A stretch of DNA of 64,000 nt from Thalassobacillus devorans. GTDB taxonomy: Bacteria > Bacillota > Bacilli > Bacillales > Halobacillaceae. Below the pieces are notes generated by a model that saw only the letters and a program-made list of their open reading frames with translations, made no database searches and was not told where the DNA came from. The stretch spans positions 186,001 to 250,000 of the forward strand of contig NZ_JAASRY010000005.1 of assembly GCF_011761345.1 (NCBI RefSeq), in the 5' to 3' direction. Positions within the stretch are counted from its first letter, which is position 1; the number at the start of each line of letters is the position of its first letter. Positions 43,226 to 52,415 of this stretch are shown piece by piece. The translations under genes and the position numbers were made by a program.

Positions 43226-43900
43226 ATGGCAGTGAACATGGATAAAGCACTAGTAAGAGAAAAAATTGCAAAACGAGCGGAGCGCGAAATTGAGAATGGT
43301 TTCTACGTCAACCTTGGTATCGGGATGCCGACAATGGTCGCCAACTACATCCAGGAAGATAAAGAGATTGTGCTTCAGTCTGAGAATGGATTGGTCGGAA
43401 TTGGACGTTCCCCATACGAGGTTGAAGTCGATCCAGACTTGATCAATGCCGGAAAAGAAACCGTAACGGCGGCACCTGGAGCATCATACTGCAGCAGTGC
43501 AGAATCTTTCGCGATGATTCGTGGCGAGCATCTGGACCTTGCCATTCTTGGCGGTATGGAAGTCTCAGAAACTGGCAACCTCGCAAACTGGATGATTCCT
43601 GGAAAAATGATTAAAGGCATGGGCGGAGCCATGGATATTGTGCATGGCGCGAAGAAAATCGTTATCATCATGGATCATGTCAATAAACATGGAGAGTCGA
43701 AAATTCTTAAGGAATGCACATTGCCGCTTACAGGTGAAGGTGTGGTTGACCGTATCATCACCGACCGTGCCGTGATTGATGTGACGGATGATGGGCTTCT
43801 TTTAGTGGAAGTCGCAGAAGGATGGACAGTAGATGAAGTAATTGATTCAACTGGCGCAGAGTTGAATGTCAGCGAAAATCTATTATCGGCAACATTTTAA
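43226..43900 (+). CDS. scoB: 3-oxoacid CoA-transferase subunit B
   Basis: 224 aa. [12 protein letters not shown] and [10 protein letters not shown] with catalytic E53, which carries the CoA thioester. Forms the heteromer with the A subunit encoded just upstream. AGGAGGG 7-8 bases before the ATG. Whether the donor is succinyl-CoA or acetyl-CoA cannot be told from the sequence. Confidence 0.94.
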   Translation: MAVNMDKALVREKIAKRAEREIENGFYVNLGIGMPTMVANYIQEDKEIVLQSENGLVGIGRSPYEVEVDPDLINAGKETVTAAPGASYCSSAESFAMIRGEHLDLAILGGMEVSETGNLANWMIPGKMIKGMGGAMDIVHGAKKIVIIMDHVNKHGESKILKECTLPLTGEGVVDRIITDRAVIDVTDDGLLLVEVAEGWTVDEVIDSTGAELNVSENLLSATF

Positions 43901-43924
43901 TTTTTTAGCAGGGGGATGAAGTTA

Positions 43925-44701
43925 ATGGTAGAAAACAAAGTAGTTTTCATTACAGGAGCGGCAAGCGGGATTGGCCACGAAATCGGAGTAGAGTTTGCCA
44001 AAAATGGCGCTAAAGTAGCTTTTAGTGATATCAATGAAGAAAAATTGCAGGAAGCTGTGAAGAAGCTTAGTGATGAGGGATATGAGTGCATCGGCGTTAA
44101 ATGTGATGTCACGAAAGAGGAAGAGCTGCAGCAGGCAATCGACCAGACTGCAGAAAAATATGGACGTCTTGATGTGCTGATTAATAATGCCGGACTTCAG
44201 CACGTAGCCTCCATAGAGGATTTTCCAACGGAAAAATTCGAGTTCATCACAAAAGTTATGTTGGTTGCCCCATTCATGGCTACCAAGCATGTCTTCCCAA
44301 TCATGAAAAAGCAAGGCTTTGGCCGTATTATCAATATGGCTTCAATCAACGGATTGGTCGGTTTTGCAGGTAAATCTGCGTATAACAGCTCCAAACATGG
44401 TGTCATCGGCCTGACAAAAGTCACAGCCTTGGAAGGCGCAGAACACGGTATCACCGTGAACGCAGTTTGCCCAGGCTATGTTGATACGCCGCTTGTCCGC
44501 AACCAGCTGGAGGACCTGGCTGACAATCGGAACGTCTCGTTAGAAAAAGTATTGGAGGAAGTCATCTATCCATTAGTGCCACAAAAACGTTTGCTTCAGG
44601 TACAGGAGGTAGCTGATTATACATTATTCCTTGCCAGTGACCAGGCAAAAGGGGTAACCGGGCAGGCAGTTGTTATCGACGGCGGCTATACCGCTCAATA
44701 A
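43925..44701 (+). CDS. bdhA: 3-hydroxybutyrate dehydrogenase
   Basis: 258 aa, the usual size. SDR fold: TGAASGIG (10-17), NNAG (87-90), catalytic S140, Y153, K157 (AYNSSKHG). Oxidises 3-hydroxybutyrate to acetoacetate with NAD. GITVNAVCPGYVDTPLVRNQ and the C-terminal FLASDQAKGVTGQAVVIDGG are characteristic. ATG at 43925 preferred since GGGGG lies 10 bases before it and abuts the ATG at 43916. Confidence 0.92.
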   Translation: MVENKVVFITGAASGIGHEIGVEFAKNGAKVAFSDINEEKLQEAVKKLSDEGYECIGVKCDVTKEEELQQAIDQTAEKYGRLDVLINNAGLQHVASIEDFPTEKFEFITKVMLVAPFMATKHVFPIMKKQGFGRIINMASINGLVGFAGKSAYNSSKHGVIGLTKVTALEGAEHGITVNAVCPGYVDTPLVRNQLEDLADNRNVSLEKVLEEVIYPLVPQKRLLQVQEVADYTLFLASDQAKGVTGQAVVIDGGYTAQ

Positions 44702-44717
44702 AAGGAGGAAAGCCAAC

Positions 44718-45896
44718 ATGGAGAATGTTTATATTTTAGAAGGAGCACGAACAGCATTTGGAAGCTTCGGCGGTTCACTGAAAGACGTTGACCCGACCGT
44801 TCTTGGGGTGACGGTAAGCGAAGAAGCGATCAAGCGAAGCGGCATAACATCTGAGGATATTGATTTGACGGTAATGGGGAATGTCATCCATTCCGCGAAT
44901 AACGCCCCATATATGGTAAGGCATATTGCATTGAAATCCGGTGTGCCGATGGAAAGCCCGGCACTTACGGTTAACAGACTGTGTGGATCCGGCCTGCAAT
45001 CTGTCGTATCAGCAGCCCAGTCCATCAAGCTCGGGGAGGGCAAAGTCGCCTTGACTGGCGGGGTGGAGAATATGAGCCAATCCCCATATGCCATGCGGGG
45101 CAGCCGTTTCGGTACCAAGCTTGGTACACCGAAAGTAGATGATATGCTGTGGGCTACTTTGACGGACGAATATATTGGCAAAGGCATGGGTGTTACAGCT
45201 GAGAACCTTTCTGAGAAATACGAGATTTCAAGGGAAGAGCAGGACGCCTATGCAGTAGAAAGTCACAAACGAGCAGCAGAAGCTCGCAATAGTGGCAAGT
45301 TCGAAGAAGAAATAGTTCCGGTGGAAGTGAAAACACGTAAAGGAACTACAGTTGTAGATACTGATGAACATATTCGTGAGGACACTACGCCTGAAGGGCT
45401 GGCAAAACTAAAGCCTGCCTTTAAAAAAGACGGCACGGTCACTGGTGGGAATGCAAGCGGTATCAATGATGGGGCTGGAGCAGTCGTACTCGCTGGTGAA
45501 ACTTTTGTAGAAGAAAAGAACCTGAGCCCGCTTGCGAAAATTGTATCATGGGGTGTAGCAGGCGTCGATCCAGCATACATGGGCATCGGACCAGTTCCGG
45601 CCATCAAAAAAGCACTGGAGCAAACGGACCTGTCAATGGAGGACATCGGTTTGATCGAGGTTAATGAAGCATTCGCCGCTCAATACTTGGCAGTAGAAAA
45701 AGAGCTCGGTTTAGACCGTAACAAAGTCAACGTCAATGGTGGTGCCATTTCACTTGGCCATCCAATTGGTGCAAGTGGCACTCGTGTCTTGTATACGGTC
45801 ATTAAAGAACTGAAACGCAGAAACGAAAAGTACGGCATCGCGTCCTTGTGCATCGGGGGAGGCCAGGGCATCGCCATGCTGGTAGAAATCGTGTAA
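44718..45896 (+). CDS. Acetyl-CoA acetyltransferase (thiolase)
   Basis: 392 aa. Cleaves acetoacetyl-CoA into two acetyl-CoA. Nucleophile C89 in NRLCGSGLQSV, GHPIGASG His near residue 348, and CIGGGQG Cys near 380. AAAGGAGG 9 bases before the ATG. Completes conversion of 3-hydroxybutyrate to acetyl-CoA within the operon. Confidence 0.94.
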   Translation: MENVYILEGARTAFGSFGGSLKDVDPTVLGVTVSEEAIKRSGITSEDIDLTVMGNVIHSANNAPYMVRHIALKSGVPMESPALTVNRLCGSGLQSVVSAAQSIKLGEGKVALTGGVENMSQSPYAMRGSRFGTKLGTPKVDDMLWATLTDEYIGKGMGVTAENLSEKYEISREEQDAYAVESHKRAAEARNSGKFEEEIVPVEVKTRKGTTVVDTDEHIREDTTPEGLAKLKPAFKKDGTVTGGNASGINDGAGAVVLAGETFVEEKNLSPLAKIVSWGVAGVDPAYMGIGPVPAIKKALEQTDLSMEDIGLIEVNEAFAAQYLAVEKELGLDRNKVNVNGGAISLGHPIGASGTRVLYTVIKELKRRNEKYGIASLCIGGGQGIAMLVEIV

Positions 45897-45950
45897 CGAT
45901 AGAAATAATAGAGGTTTGGGAGAAACTATTTTATTAGTGGAGGAATCAAC

Positions 45951-47237
45951 ATGCTTGGAATATTATTAGGTCTCATCGTGTTGATGGCACTGGCCTATCT
46001 CGGCTGGTCCATCATCTGGGTGGCCCCGATCGCTGCAGGTGTTGTAGCGGTCACGGGCGGCCTCGATCTGTTAGACGCCTATAAAGATACGTATATGGGC
46101 GGGTTCGTTGATTTTGCTAAAGCATGGTTCCCTGTCTTCATGCTTGGTGCTATTTTTGGGAAATTGATGGAAGACACTGGCATGGCCCGGTCTGTCGCTG
46201 TCGCATTGACAAAACTGATTGGAACAAAGCGCGCGATTCTTGGGGTGCTGGCATCTGCAGCAGTTTTGACTTACGGGGGCGTCAGCTTGTTCGTCGTCGT
46301 TTTCGCCGTCTATCCACTGGCACTATCCTTGTTCCGCGAGGCGAACATCTCTAGAAAACTAATCCCGGCAACCGTCGCGTTAGGAGCATTTACCTTTACG
46401 ATGACAGCCATTCCGGGAACACCGCAGATTCAGAACCTGATCCCGATGCAGTATTTCCAGACAGACGCTATGGCAGCACCTGCGATGGGGATTATCGCTG
46501 CTATCATCATGGCGGTCGGAGGATATTTTTATTTGAGGTGGCAGGAAAAGAAACTGACCAACAGAGGGGAAGTCTTCACCGAGCCAAATGATAAAAATAT
46601 GATGGAAGTGGAAGAAGAGGACGACCCGAACTTTCTTCTTTCTGTACTTCCACTATTAACTGTACTTATTACATTGAATGTATTTGGCTGGGATGTTGTC
46701 GCAGCGTTGATCGCTGGTATCCTTTTGATTATGGTATTGAACCCGGGTAAATTCAAACGCTTCATTTCATCGATGAACAAAGGGGCAAACGGATCTGTCA
46801 TCGCTATCATCAATACAAGTGCGGCAGTCGGTTTCGGTACTGTTGTTCGTGAAGTGCCAGGATTCGAACGGCTGACAGAATTACTAATGGGAGTCAAAGG
46901 ACATCCACTCATTTCAGAAGCCATCGCCGTAAATATTTTAGCCGGTGCTACCGGTTCCGCATCCGGGGGGATGGGAATCGCACTGGAAGCACTCGGTTCC
47001 AAGTATTATGAAATTGCCCAGAATACCGGCATCAGTCCGGAAGCCTTTCACCGGATCGCATCCCTGTCATCCGGCGGCCTTGACGCACTGCCGCATAATG
47101 GTGCCGTGCTGACGTTATTCGCTATCACAGGTATGACACATAAAGACAGTTACAAAGACATTTTCGTTGTAGCCGTCCTGATTCCAATCATCTCTGTCGC
47201 ATTTGTTATCTTGCTGGCATCAATTGGAATTCTATAA
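45951..47237 (+). CDS. GntP-family permease (probable hydroxybutyrate/acetoacetate importer)
   Basis: 428 aa, about twelve membrane segments. FVVVFAVYPLALSLFREANI, TAIPGTPQIQNLIP and SSGGLDALPHNGAVLTLFAITG are GntP family blocks. In B. subtilis a similar permease (YxjC) adjoins scoAB and a hydroxybutyrate dehydrogenase, so its substrate is probably a ketone body rather than gluconate. AGTGGAGG before the ATG. Last gene of the operon. Confidence 0.88.
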   Translation: MLGILLGLIVLMALAYLGWSIIWVAPIAAGVVAVTGGLDLLDAYKDTYMGGFVDFAKAWFPVFMLGAIFGKLMEDTGMARSVAVALTKLIGTKRAILGVLASAAVLTYGGVSLFVVVFAVYPLALSLFREANISRKLIPATVALGAFTFTMTAIPGTPQIQNLIPMQYFQTDAMAAPAMGIIAAIIMAVGGYFYLRWQEKKLTNRGEVFTEPNDKNMMEVEEEDDPNFLLSVLPLLTVLITLNVFGWDVVAALIAGILLIMVLNPGKFKRFISSMNKGANGSVIAIINTSAAVGFGTVVREVPGFERLTELLMGVKGHPLISEAIAVNILAGATGSASGGMGIALEALGSKYYEIAQNTGISPEAFHRIASLSSGGLDALPHNGAVLTLFAITGMTHKDSYKDIFVVAVLIPIISVAFVILLASIGIL

Positions 47238-47239
47238 AA

Positions 47240-47288
47240 AAGAAGAACCAGATCTAGCGCTTTTGCGCCTGGCCTGGTTCCTTTTTTA
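47240..47288 (+). terminator. Terminator of the ketone-body operon
   Basis: AGAACCAG pairs with CTGGTTCC-type arm around a nested GCGC stem; followed by TTTTTT. Confidence 0.8.
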
Positions 47289-47314
47289 TACAATATTTGA
47301 ACGGTATTTCTGAA

Positions 47315-47347
47315 TAAAAAAAGCAGAAGGGATCTCTCCCTCCTGCC
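47315..47347 (-). terminator. Terminator of the lipoprotein gene
   Basis: Minus strand GCAGGAGGGA pairs with TCCCTTCTGC with a 4-base loop and T7. Confidence 0.85.
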
Positions 47348-47355
47348 TAACTTAA

Positions 47356-47925
47356 TTAGCTTAATTCCGAACTCATATTTACTGGCAGCAATCCTGCCTC
47401 TTCATAAACACTGTCCAGTTTTTCCTGGAACTGGTCAAAGTTTTCCTGTGCTCCTGATAAGTCTGCTTCTTCAGGCGCTTCTTTTAACGCGCTTTGTGCT
47501 TCATCATAATAAGCTTTCAGTGAATCAAGCGCACTGTTGTATTCCTCTTTCATGGTTTCAGGCAATTCCTCACTGACTTCAAAGCTTTCTACCGCGCTCA
47601 CAGCTTCTCCTGCTGCAGCTTGCGCTTCCTCACCAGCTGCCTGCAACTCTTCTTCCTCTGGCTGATTTTCTTCATCCGCTTTCATGGCTTCGTAGCCAGC
47701 AATCTTTGAATGATGCGGGCGAAGCTCCTCAGCAAGGTTCATTTGAGTCTTAAGCAGAGCGGACTTTACTGCTTTTTCATCTGCGTCACCATTATTTTCA
47801 GCGCTTTCATTTTCTTGTGTTTCCTGACCGTTAGATTCATTTTCCTCGTCAGCGCCTGATTGAGAACAACCGGCTGCAACAAGGGCGATGAGTAGTCCTG
47901 TTATTAGAAAAACTTTTTTCAACAT
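47356..47925 (-). CDS. Acidic lipoprotein, unknown
   Basis: 189 aa. Signal with lipobox LIALVAAGCSQ, so anchored to the outer face of the membrane. A Glu/Asn-rich linker follows, then a helical domain (about residues 60-185) rich in Glu and Ala. Family not recognised. ATG at 47925 with GGGGAG 6-7 bases before it; the open frame further upstream is not supported. Strong acidity is common in halotolerant Bacillaceae surface proteins. Confidence 0.7.
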   Translation of the reverse strand: MLKKVFLITGLLIALVAAGCSQSGADEENESNGQETQENESAENNGDADEKAVKSALLKTQMNLAEELRPHHSKIAGYEAMKADEENQPEEEELQAAGEEAQAAAGEAVSAVESFEVSEELPETMKEEYNSALDSLKAYYDEAQSALKEAPEEADLSGAQENFDQFQEKLDSVYEEAGLLPVNMSSELS

Positions 47926-48128
47926 TCTTATCTCCCCTTCCATCTCTAGCATTGTCATTTTATAGGAAAATAATTGGATGGTAAATACAATTGGTTATAA
48001 TGGTAAAATTGGAAATAATCAGTATTTTCCCCTTCGAATTTTGCTTGCGCCCAATTTAACTGGTTAGCGGGTACATTTCCGCCCATATAACATAACTTGT
48101 TAGTGAATAAAGGAAAGGGGGAGGGCCA

Positions 48129-48578
48129 ATGGCGCCCAAGAAAAACAACCTGCCGAATTTGTTCGACGAAAGATTTTATGATTTCCTCCGCTCCGTTGAT
48201 ACCTTCTTCGATAAAACGATGAAGCAGCTGAAGCCTTTCTTCAATTCCGCAACAATCCCCATAAACATCCAAGAAACTAAAACAGAAGTTATTGTAAAAG
48301 CGGAGCTCCCGGAATTTGATAAAGACCATGTGAGAGTAGAAATATCAGGAAATCAATTGTGGATATCTGCAGAGAAAAAGGAAATTATCGAAACAATCGA
48401 TGAAGCTAACAATCATTACCATAAAGAACAGTCCGTACACACAGCAGAGCGATCTATTACACTGCCTTTTTTGATTTCACAAGAAGAAACTTCCACTTAT
48501 TTTGAAAATGGTATATTGACAATCGTGACTCCCAAAAGGAAACATATGGAGTTGCCGAGTGATTATTTCTGGATGTAA
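48129..48578 (+). CDS. Hsp20/alpha-crystallin small heat-shock protein
   Basis: 149 aa. Crystallin domain about residues 45-140: VIVKAELPEFDKDHVRVEIS, SITLPFLISQEETSTYFENG and ILTIVTPKR. The A-x-x-x-n-G-v-L motif is present as YFENGILTI. Holds unfolding proteins. GGGGGAGGG 5-6 bases before the ATG. No CIRCE element was found upstream. Confidence 0.85.
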   Translation: MAPKKNNLPNLFDERFYDFLRSVDTFFDKTMKQLKPFFNSATIPINIQETKTEVIVKAELPEFDKDHVRVEISGNQLWISAEKKEIIETIDEANNHYHKEQSVHTAERSITLPFLISQEETSTYFENGILTIVTPKRKHMELPSDYFWM

Positions 48579-48595
48579 GGAAATAGATGAAATTT

Positions 48596-48621
48596 AACTG
48601 GCGAAGCCAGTTGTTTTTTTA
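48596..48621 (+). terminator. Terminator after hsp20
   Basis: AACTGGC pairs with GCCAGTT with a 3-base loop, followed by GTTTTTTT. Confidence 0.8.
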
Positions 48622-48698
48622 TACAAAGTATAATAGAATAACTTACAACATTAAAACACAGTAATTTTATATGAATTAATGGGATTGGGGGTTGGCAA

Positions 48699-49481
48699 TT
48701 GAGTGATCATGCGATTCAAATCAGGAATTTGACGAAGAGTTTTCTAAACAAGGGTACAAAAGATGAGGTATTAAAGAATATCAATGTCGATATTGAAAGA
48801 GGAGAAACAATTGCGGTCATCGGACAAAGCGGGTGTGGAAAGAGTACACTGCTAAATGTAATTGGCGGGTTCGAAACCCCGGATAATGGAAGTGTTTTAT
48901 TTGAAGGAGAGAAAGTGAGCAGTCCCAGTAGAAGAAGTGTCATGCTTTTTCAGAATTATGGCTTATTACCATGGAGATCGGTGCAAAAGAATGTGGAATT
49001 AGGTTTGGAAGACACTAACCTTTCCTCAGCAGAGCGAAAAGAAAAAGCTCTTCACTATCTTCAAATGGTTGGCCTCGAGGATAAATGGGATCGCTTTCCA
49101 CATCAGTTATCGGGTGGAATGCAGCAGCGGGTAGCGATTGCTAGAGCTTTGGCAATCGAGCCGGAATTGCTTTTAATGGATGAACCATTCGGAGCATTGG
49201 ATACCTTCAATCGTTATTACCTGCAAGACGAGCTCCTTAAAATACAAAAAGAGTCCAACACAACGATAATATTGGTTACCCATGATATTGATGAAGCGAT
49301 TTACCTGGCTGATCGGGTCTTCATTATGAGCACCAACTCCGGTGATATCCAACGAGAAGTGGTAATCAACGCTTATAAACCAAGAGACAGAAGTGGAAGA
49401 GACTTTCAATATTTCAGGAAATTGATACTGGAAGAATTCCAATTGAGCAGTGCAACTCCTTCTTTGGAATATAATATTTAA
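48699..49481 (+). CDS. ABC importer ATPase (SsuB/TauB/NrtD type)
   Basis: 260 aa. Walker A GQSGCGKST, Q-loop MLFQNYGLLPWRSV, signature LSGGMQQRVAIARAL, Walker B LLLMDEPFGALD. The QNYGLLPW and DEPFGALDTF blocks are typical of nitrate/sulfonate/taurine importers. TTG start 7 bases after GGGGG. First gene of a three-gene importer with the binding protein and permease. Confidence 0.9.
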   Translation: MSDHAIQIRNLTKSFLNKGTKDEVLKNINVDIERGETIAVIGQSGCGKSTLLNVIGGFETPDNGSVLFEGEKVSSPSRRSVMLFQNYGLLPWRSVQKNVELGLEDTNLSSAERKEKALHYLQMVGLEDKWDRFPHQLSGGMQQRVAIARALAIEPELLLMDEPFGALDTFNRYYLQDELLKIQKESNTTIILVTHDIDEAIYLADRVFIMSTNSGDIQREVVINAYKPRDRSGRDFQYFRKLILEEFQLSSATPSLEYNI

Positions 49482-49504
49482 AAGTAATCGGAGGACTGAT
49501 TATT

Positions 49505-50464
49505 ATGTTTGCAAAAAAAATGCTATGGATAGCTTCATTCTCGGTACTGCTTCTCGTCATGAGTGCATGTGGTTCGGATTCGGAAACCGACGGAGATGGT
49601 AAGCCGACAATCAAGCTGGGATACTTACCGATTACCCATGCCGTCCCTTTATATATGGAAAAGCATTTAATAGAAGAACAAGATAAGAATTTCAATATTG
49701 AGCTGGTGAAATTTCCGTCTTGGCCAGATTTGATGGACGCATTAAATACGGGACAAATTGATGGAGCCTCTGCTTTAGTAACCGTTGCGATGAAAGCGAA
49801 AGAACAAGGAATCGATTTGAAAGCAGTAGCATTGGGACACCGGGATGGTAACGTTCTGGTTACCGATAACGAAATAGAAAGTGTTCAAGATTTAAAGGGA
49901 GAAACGTTCGCGATCCCACATAAATTTTCCACACATAATATTCTCCTGTACCAAATGCTGAAAAAAGAGGGATTAGCCTATGAAGATGTGAATGCTGTGG
50001 AAATGCCTCCAGCTGAAATGCCTGCCGCCCTTTCCGAAGGCAGAATTGCGGGCTACGTGGTAGCAGAACCTTTTGGTGCCCAGTCTGTTGCGTTAGGAAA
50101 AGGTAAAGTCCTCTATCAATCTGATGAATTATGGACGGATTCTGTGGATTGTGCATTGATTTTACACAATGATTTTATCGAGAAAGATAAAGAACTGGTT
50201 CAGGAATTCATGAATAGCTATGTGGAAGCTGGTAAAGAGGCAGAGAAAAAAGACCAGCATGTTCATGACGTAGCTTCGGAATACATGAAAGTAAACGAAG
50301 AAGTGATGGACTTGTCCTTAAAATGGATTTCTTATGATGATTTAAGAATTCCTGAAGATTCTTACCAGGAGTTGAGCAGCTACCTGCAGGAGATGGGGTT
50401 GTCAGAAAATCCTCCTTCTTATGAAGAATTTGTAGATAATACTTTCATAGATAAGGCGAAGTGA
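49505..50464 (+). CDS. ABC importer substrate-binding lipoprotein (SsuA/NMT1 type)
   Basis: 319 aa. Lipobox LVMSAC with Cys22; mature part has IKLGYLPITHAVPLYMEKHL and EGRIAGYVVAEPFGAQSVA, typical of SsuA/TauA/NrtA-like binding proteins. Ligand cannot be told; sulfonates or aromatic acids are common for this family. GGAGG upstream. The permease gene follows after 4 bases. Confidence 0.88.
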   Translation: MFAKKMLWIASFSVLLLVMSACGSDSETDGDGKPTIKLGYLPITHAVPLYMEKHLIEEQDKNFNIELVKFPSWPDLMDALNTGQIDGASALVTVAMKAKEQGIDLKAVALGHRDGNVLVTDNEIESVQDLKGETFAIPHKFSTHNILLYQMLKKEGLAYEDVNAVEMPPAEMPAALSEGRIAGYVVAEPFGAQSVALGKGKVLYQSDELWTDSVDCALILHNDFIEKDKELVQEFMNSYVEAGKEAEKKDQHVHDVASEYMKVNEEVMDLSLKWISYDDLRIPEDSYQELSSYLQEMGLSENPPSYEEFVDNTFIDKAK

Positions 50465-50468
50465 TTGA

Positions 50469-51236
50469 ATGAAAACGCTACGGAAAACTACTAATATTTT
50501 CATAGGCATAAGCATCATTATAGTAATCTGGCAATTGACGACAATGCTGTTTGATTTCGAGGAAGCATTATTACCTCCGCCACTTATGGTAGCGGAAGGT
50601 ATCGTTTCTTTGATTGCGGATGGGACATTTTTTGAACACTTGAAGGTAAGTATGTATCGCTTTTTGGTCGGCTACCTTTCAGCTGTAATCGTGGCTGTAT
50701 TGCTCGGCTTGCTGTTAGGAAGGATGACGAAGCTATGGGATATTTTCGATCCGATTGTTCAATTGTTAAGACCAGTAGCCCCAATTGCGTGGTCACCATT
50801 CATCGTGTTATGGTTCGGTATCGGTAGTGCTCCGGCGATTGTCATTATTTTCATTGCTGCCTTCTTCCCCGTTCTTTTATCAACTGTCTCAGGGGTTAAA
50901 AAGGTGGATGGAACTTATTTGAAGCTGGCCAGGAATTTAGAGATCAAACAGCCACAGTTAATGACGAAAATCATTTTCCCGGCGGCTTTTCCAGCTATCG
51001 CTAATGGACTTCATATCGGTCTCGGAACTGCGTGGATTTTCCTCGTTTCTGGTGAAATGGTAGGGGCGCAATCGGGACTTGGATACCTTATAGTAGATGC
51101 CCGGAATCTGCTGCGGCTGGATCTCGTGCTTGCCGGGATTATTTTCATCGGTGTATGTGGGCTGCTGCTGGATAAAGCAATTCGTTTGTTTGAACGTTGG
51201 ATTGAAAAGCAATGGGGAATTGTACCGAACGACTGA
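50469..51236 (+). CDS. ABC importer permease (SsuC type)
   Basis: 255 aa, six membrane segments. The ATPase-contact loop FFPVLLSTVSGVKKVDGTYLK and the terminal GLGYLIVDARNLLRLDLVLAG are SsuC/TauC-like. Start overlaps closely with the preceding gene (4-base gap) and has GCGAAGTGATTGA as a weak site, suggesting coupling. Confidence 0.9.
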   Translation: MKTLRKTTNIFIGISIIIVIWQLTTMLFDFEEALLPPPLMVAEGIVSLIADGTFFEHLKVSMYRFLVGYLSAVIVAVLLGLLLGRMTKLWDIFDPIVQLLRPVAPIAWSPFIVLWFGIGSAPAIVIIFIAAFFPVLLSTVSGVKKVDGTYLKLARNLEIKQPQLMTKIIFPAAFPAIANGLHIGLGTAWIFLVSGEMVGAQSGLGYLIVDARNLLRLDLVLAGIIFIGVCGLLLDKAIRLFERWIEKQWGIVPND

Positions 51237-51245
51237 CTGAAATAA

Positions 51246-51274
51246 AAAAGACAGGGCCAGGTCCCTGTCTTTAA
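51246..51274. terminator. Bidirectional terminator, ABC importer / hxlR
   Basis: AAGACAGGG pairs with CCCTGTCTT around a 6-base loop; T-rich on both sides. It overlaps the last codon of the HxlR gene. Confidence 0.8.
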
Positions 51275-51696
51275 TCTACTTCCACCACGGAAAGTTCATT
51301 AACATTCTCGTTACAATGAGAGCAGTAGTACGTGATGTCAACTTCATGGTTACATTTATCGTGGATGATTTTCTTATAACATTTATCGAGGTGCTGTCGT
51401 CCCCATAGGATAATAGAATTGAAGACATCCTCAAGATCTTTTCCGCTATCTGTCAAATTATAAGCGTAGCGAGGGGGATGATCGCTATATAGGGAGGAAG
51501 CGACGAGTCCGCTTTCTTCCAAATATTTCAGGCGATCTGACAGTAAGTTGGATGAAATCCCATTCAACGCTTTTTTGATCTCAGTGAAGGTATTGTTACC
51601 AATGAATATTTCGTGAACGATTAATAGCGTCCATCGATCGCCGATGATGTTTAAAGTTTGTGCTATATTGCAAGGTAAATCATAAGTAGCTTTCAT
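51271..51696 (-). CDS. HxlR-family regulator with C-terminal zinc ribbon
   Basis: 141 aa. HxlR winged helix: CNIAQTLNIIGDRWTLLIVHEI, FTEIKKALNGISSNLLSDRL, PPRYAYNLTDSGKDL. A C-terminal extension with CNHE...YYCSHCNEN may bind a metal. ATG at 51696 with GGAGGG 6 bases before it. It sits between the importer and the DUF4242/flavoprotein genes, and a dyad in its upstream region suggests it represses the divergent pair. Confidence 0.85.
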   Translation of the reverse strand: MKATYDLPCNIAQTLNIIGDRWTLLIVHEIFIGNNTFTEIKKALNGISSNLLSDRLKYLEESGLVASSLYSDHPPRYAYNLTDSGKDLEDVFNSIILWGRQHLDKCYKKIIHDKCNHEVDITYYCSHCNENVNELSVVEVD

Positions 51697-51748
51697 GTTT
51701 TTCCCTCCATTGATTTTCGTAATTTGATGATAACATAATTTTTTTATA

Positions 51749-51777
51749 ATACTAGGTTGATTTTTTGAACTTAGTAT
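51749..51777. promoter_or_regulatory. HxlR operator candidate
   Basis: Inverted repeat ATACTAGGTT and AACTTAGTAT (9 of 10 pair) with a 9-base centre, in the 152-base gap between hxlR and the DUF4242 gene. It overlaps the likely -10 of hxlR and a TTGAAC -35 for the other direction. Confidence 0.6.
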
Positions 51778-51848
51778 CATAAACTAACAATATAGTTAAA
51801 GTTGATTAAGTTTATCGGAATAATTATTTTATGAGGAGAGGATAAGAA

Positions 51849-52379
51849 ATGGCGTTATATTTAGTAGAATCCACGTTAAAAGAAAAAATATCTGATAAAG
51901 AAGAGTTTGAAGGATCCGTCGAGAAATTAAAAACAAGTTTAGAACAAAATAATGTCAATCTGATCGAAGTACAGGTTTCCAAAGATTTCGAAAGAGTCTT
52001 TTTCATCTTTGAATCAGAAAGTGCTGATACCCTAGAAAAGGCATTGAAAGATGAAGGTGTAGCAATCGACTTGATCAAGGAAGTACGGATTGTTGGAAAA
52101 GAACTGGAAGAAGTGAAAAAGCAGGCAGATAAAGTGAACTATCTAGTCGAGTGGAATCTTCCTGAAGATCTCACAATGGATCAATACCTGGCACGCAAGA
52201 AAAAGAATTCCGTACATTATGCGGAAGTACCAGAGGTGTCTTTCTCGAGGACGTATGTTTGTGAAGATATGACGAAATGCCTCTGCTTTTATGATGCACC
52301 AGATGAAGATGCGGTGAAACGTGCCCGGGAAGCAGTAAATACTCCGCTCGATTCGATTACTGAAATCAACAATGATTAA
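51849..52379 (+). CDS. Tandem DUF4242-like protein
   Basis: 176 aa with two related ferredoxin-like halves. C-half: YLVEWNLPEDLTMDQYLARK, SFSRTYVCEDMTKCLCFYDA and DEDAVKRARE are DUF4242 features; N-half YLVESTLKEKISDKEEFEGS follows the same pattern in weaker form. DUF4242 includes a nickel-binding Streptomyces protein; role here unknown. GAGGAG before the ATG. The flavoprotein gene follows 36 bases later. Confidence 0.75.
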   Translation: MALYLVESTLKEKISDKEEFEGSVEKLKTSLEQNNVNLIEVQVSKDFERVFFIFESESADTLEKALKDEGVAIDLIKEVRIVGKELEEVKKQADKVNYLVEWNLPEDLTMDQYLARKKKNSVHYAEVPEVSFSRTYVCEDMTKCLCFYDAPDEDAVKRAREAVNTPLDSITEINND

Positions 52380-52415
52380 CTTGTATTAGTTTATGGAAAG
52401 GGGCGCTGACCGGCT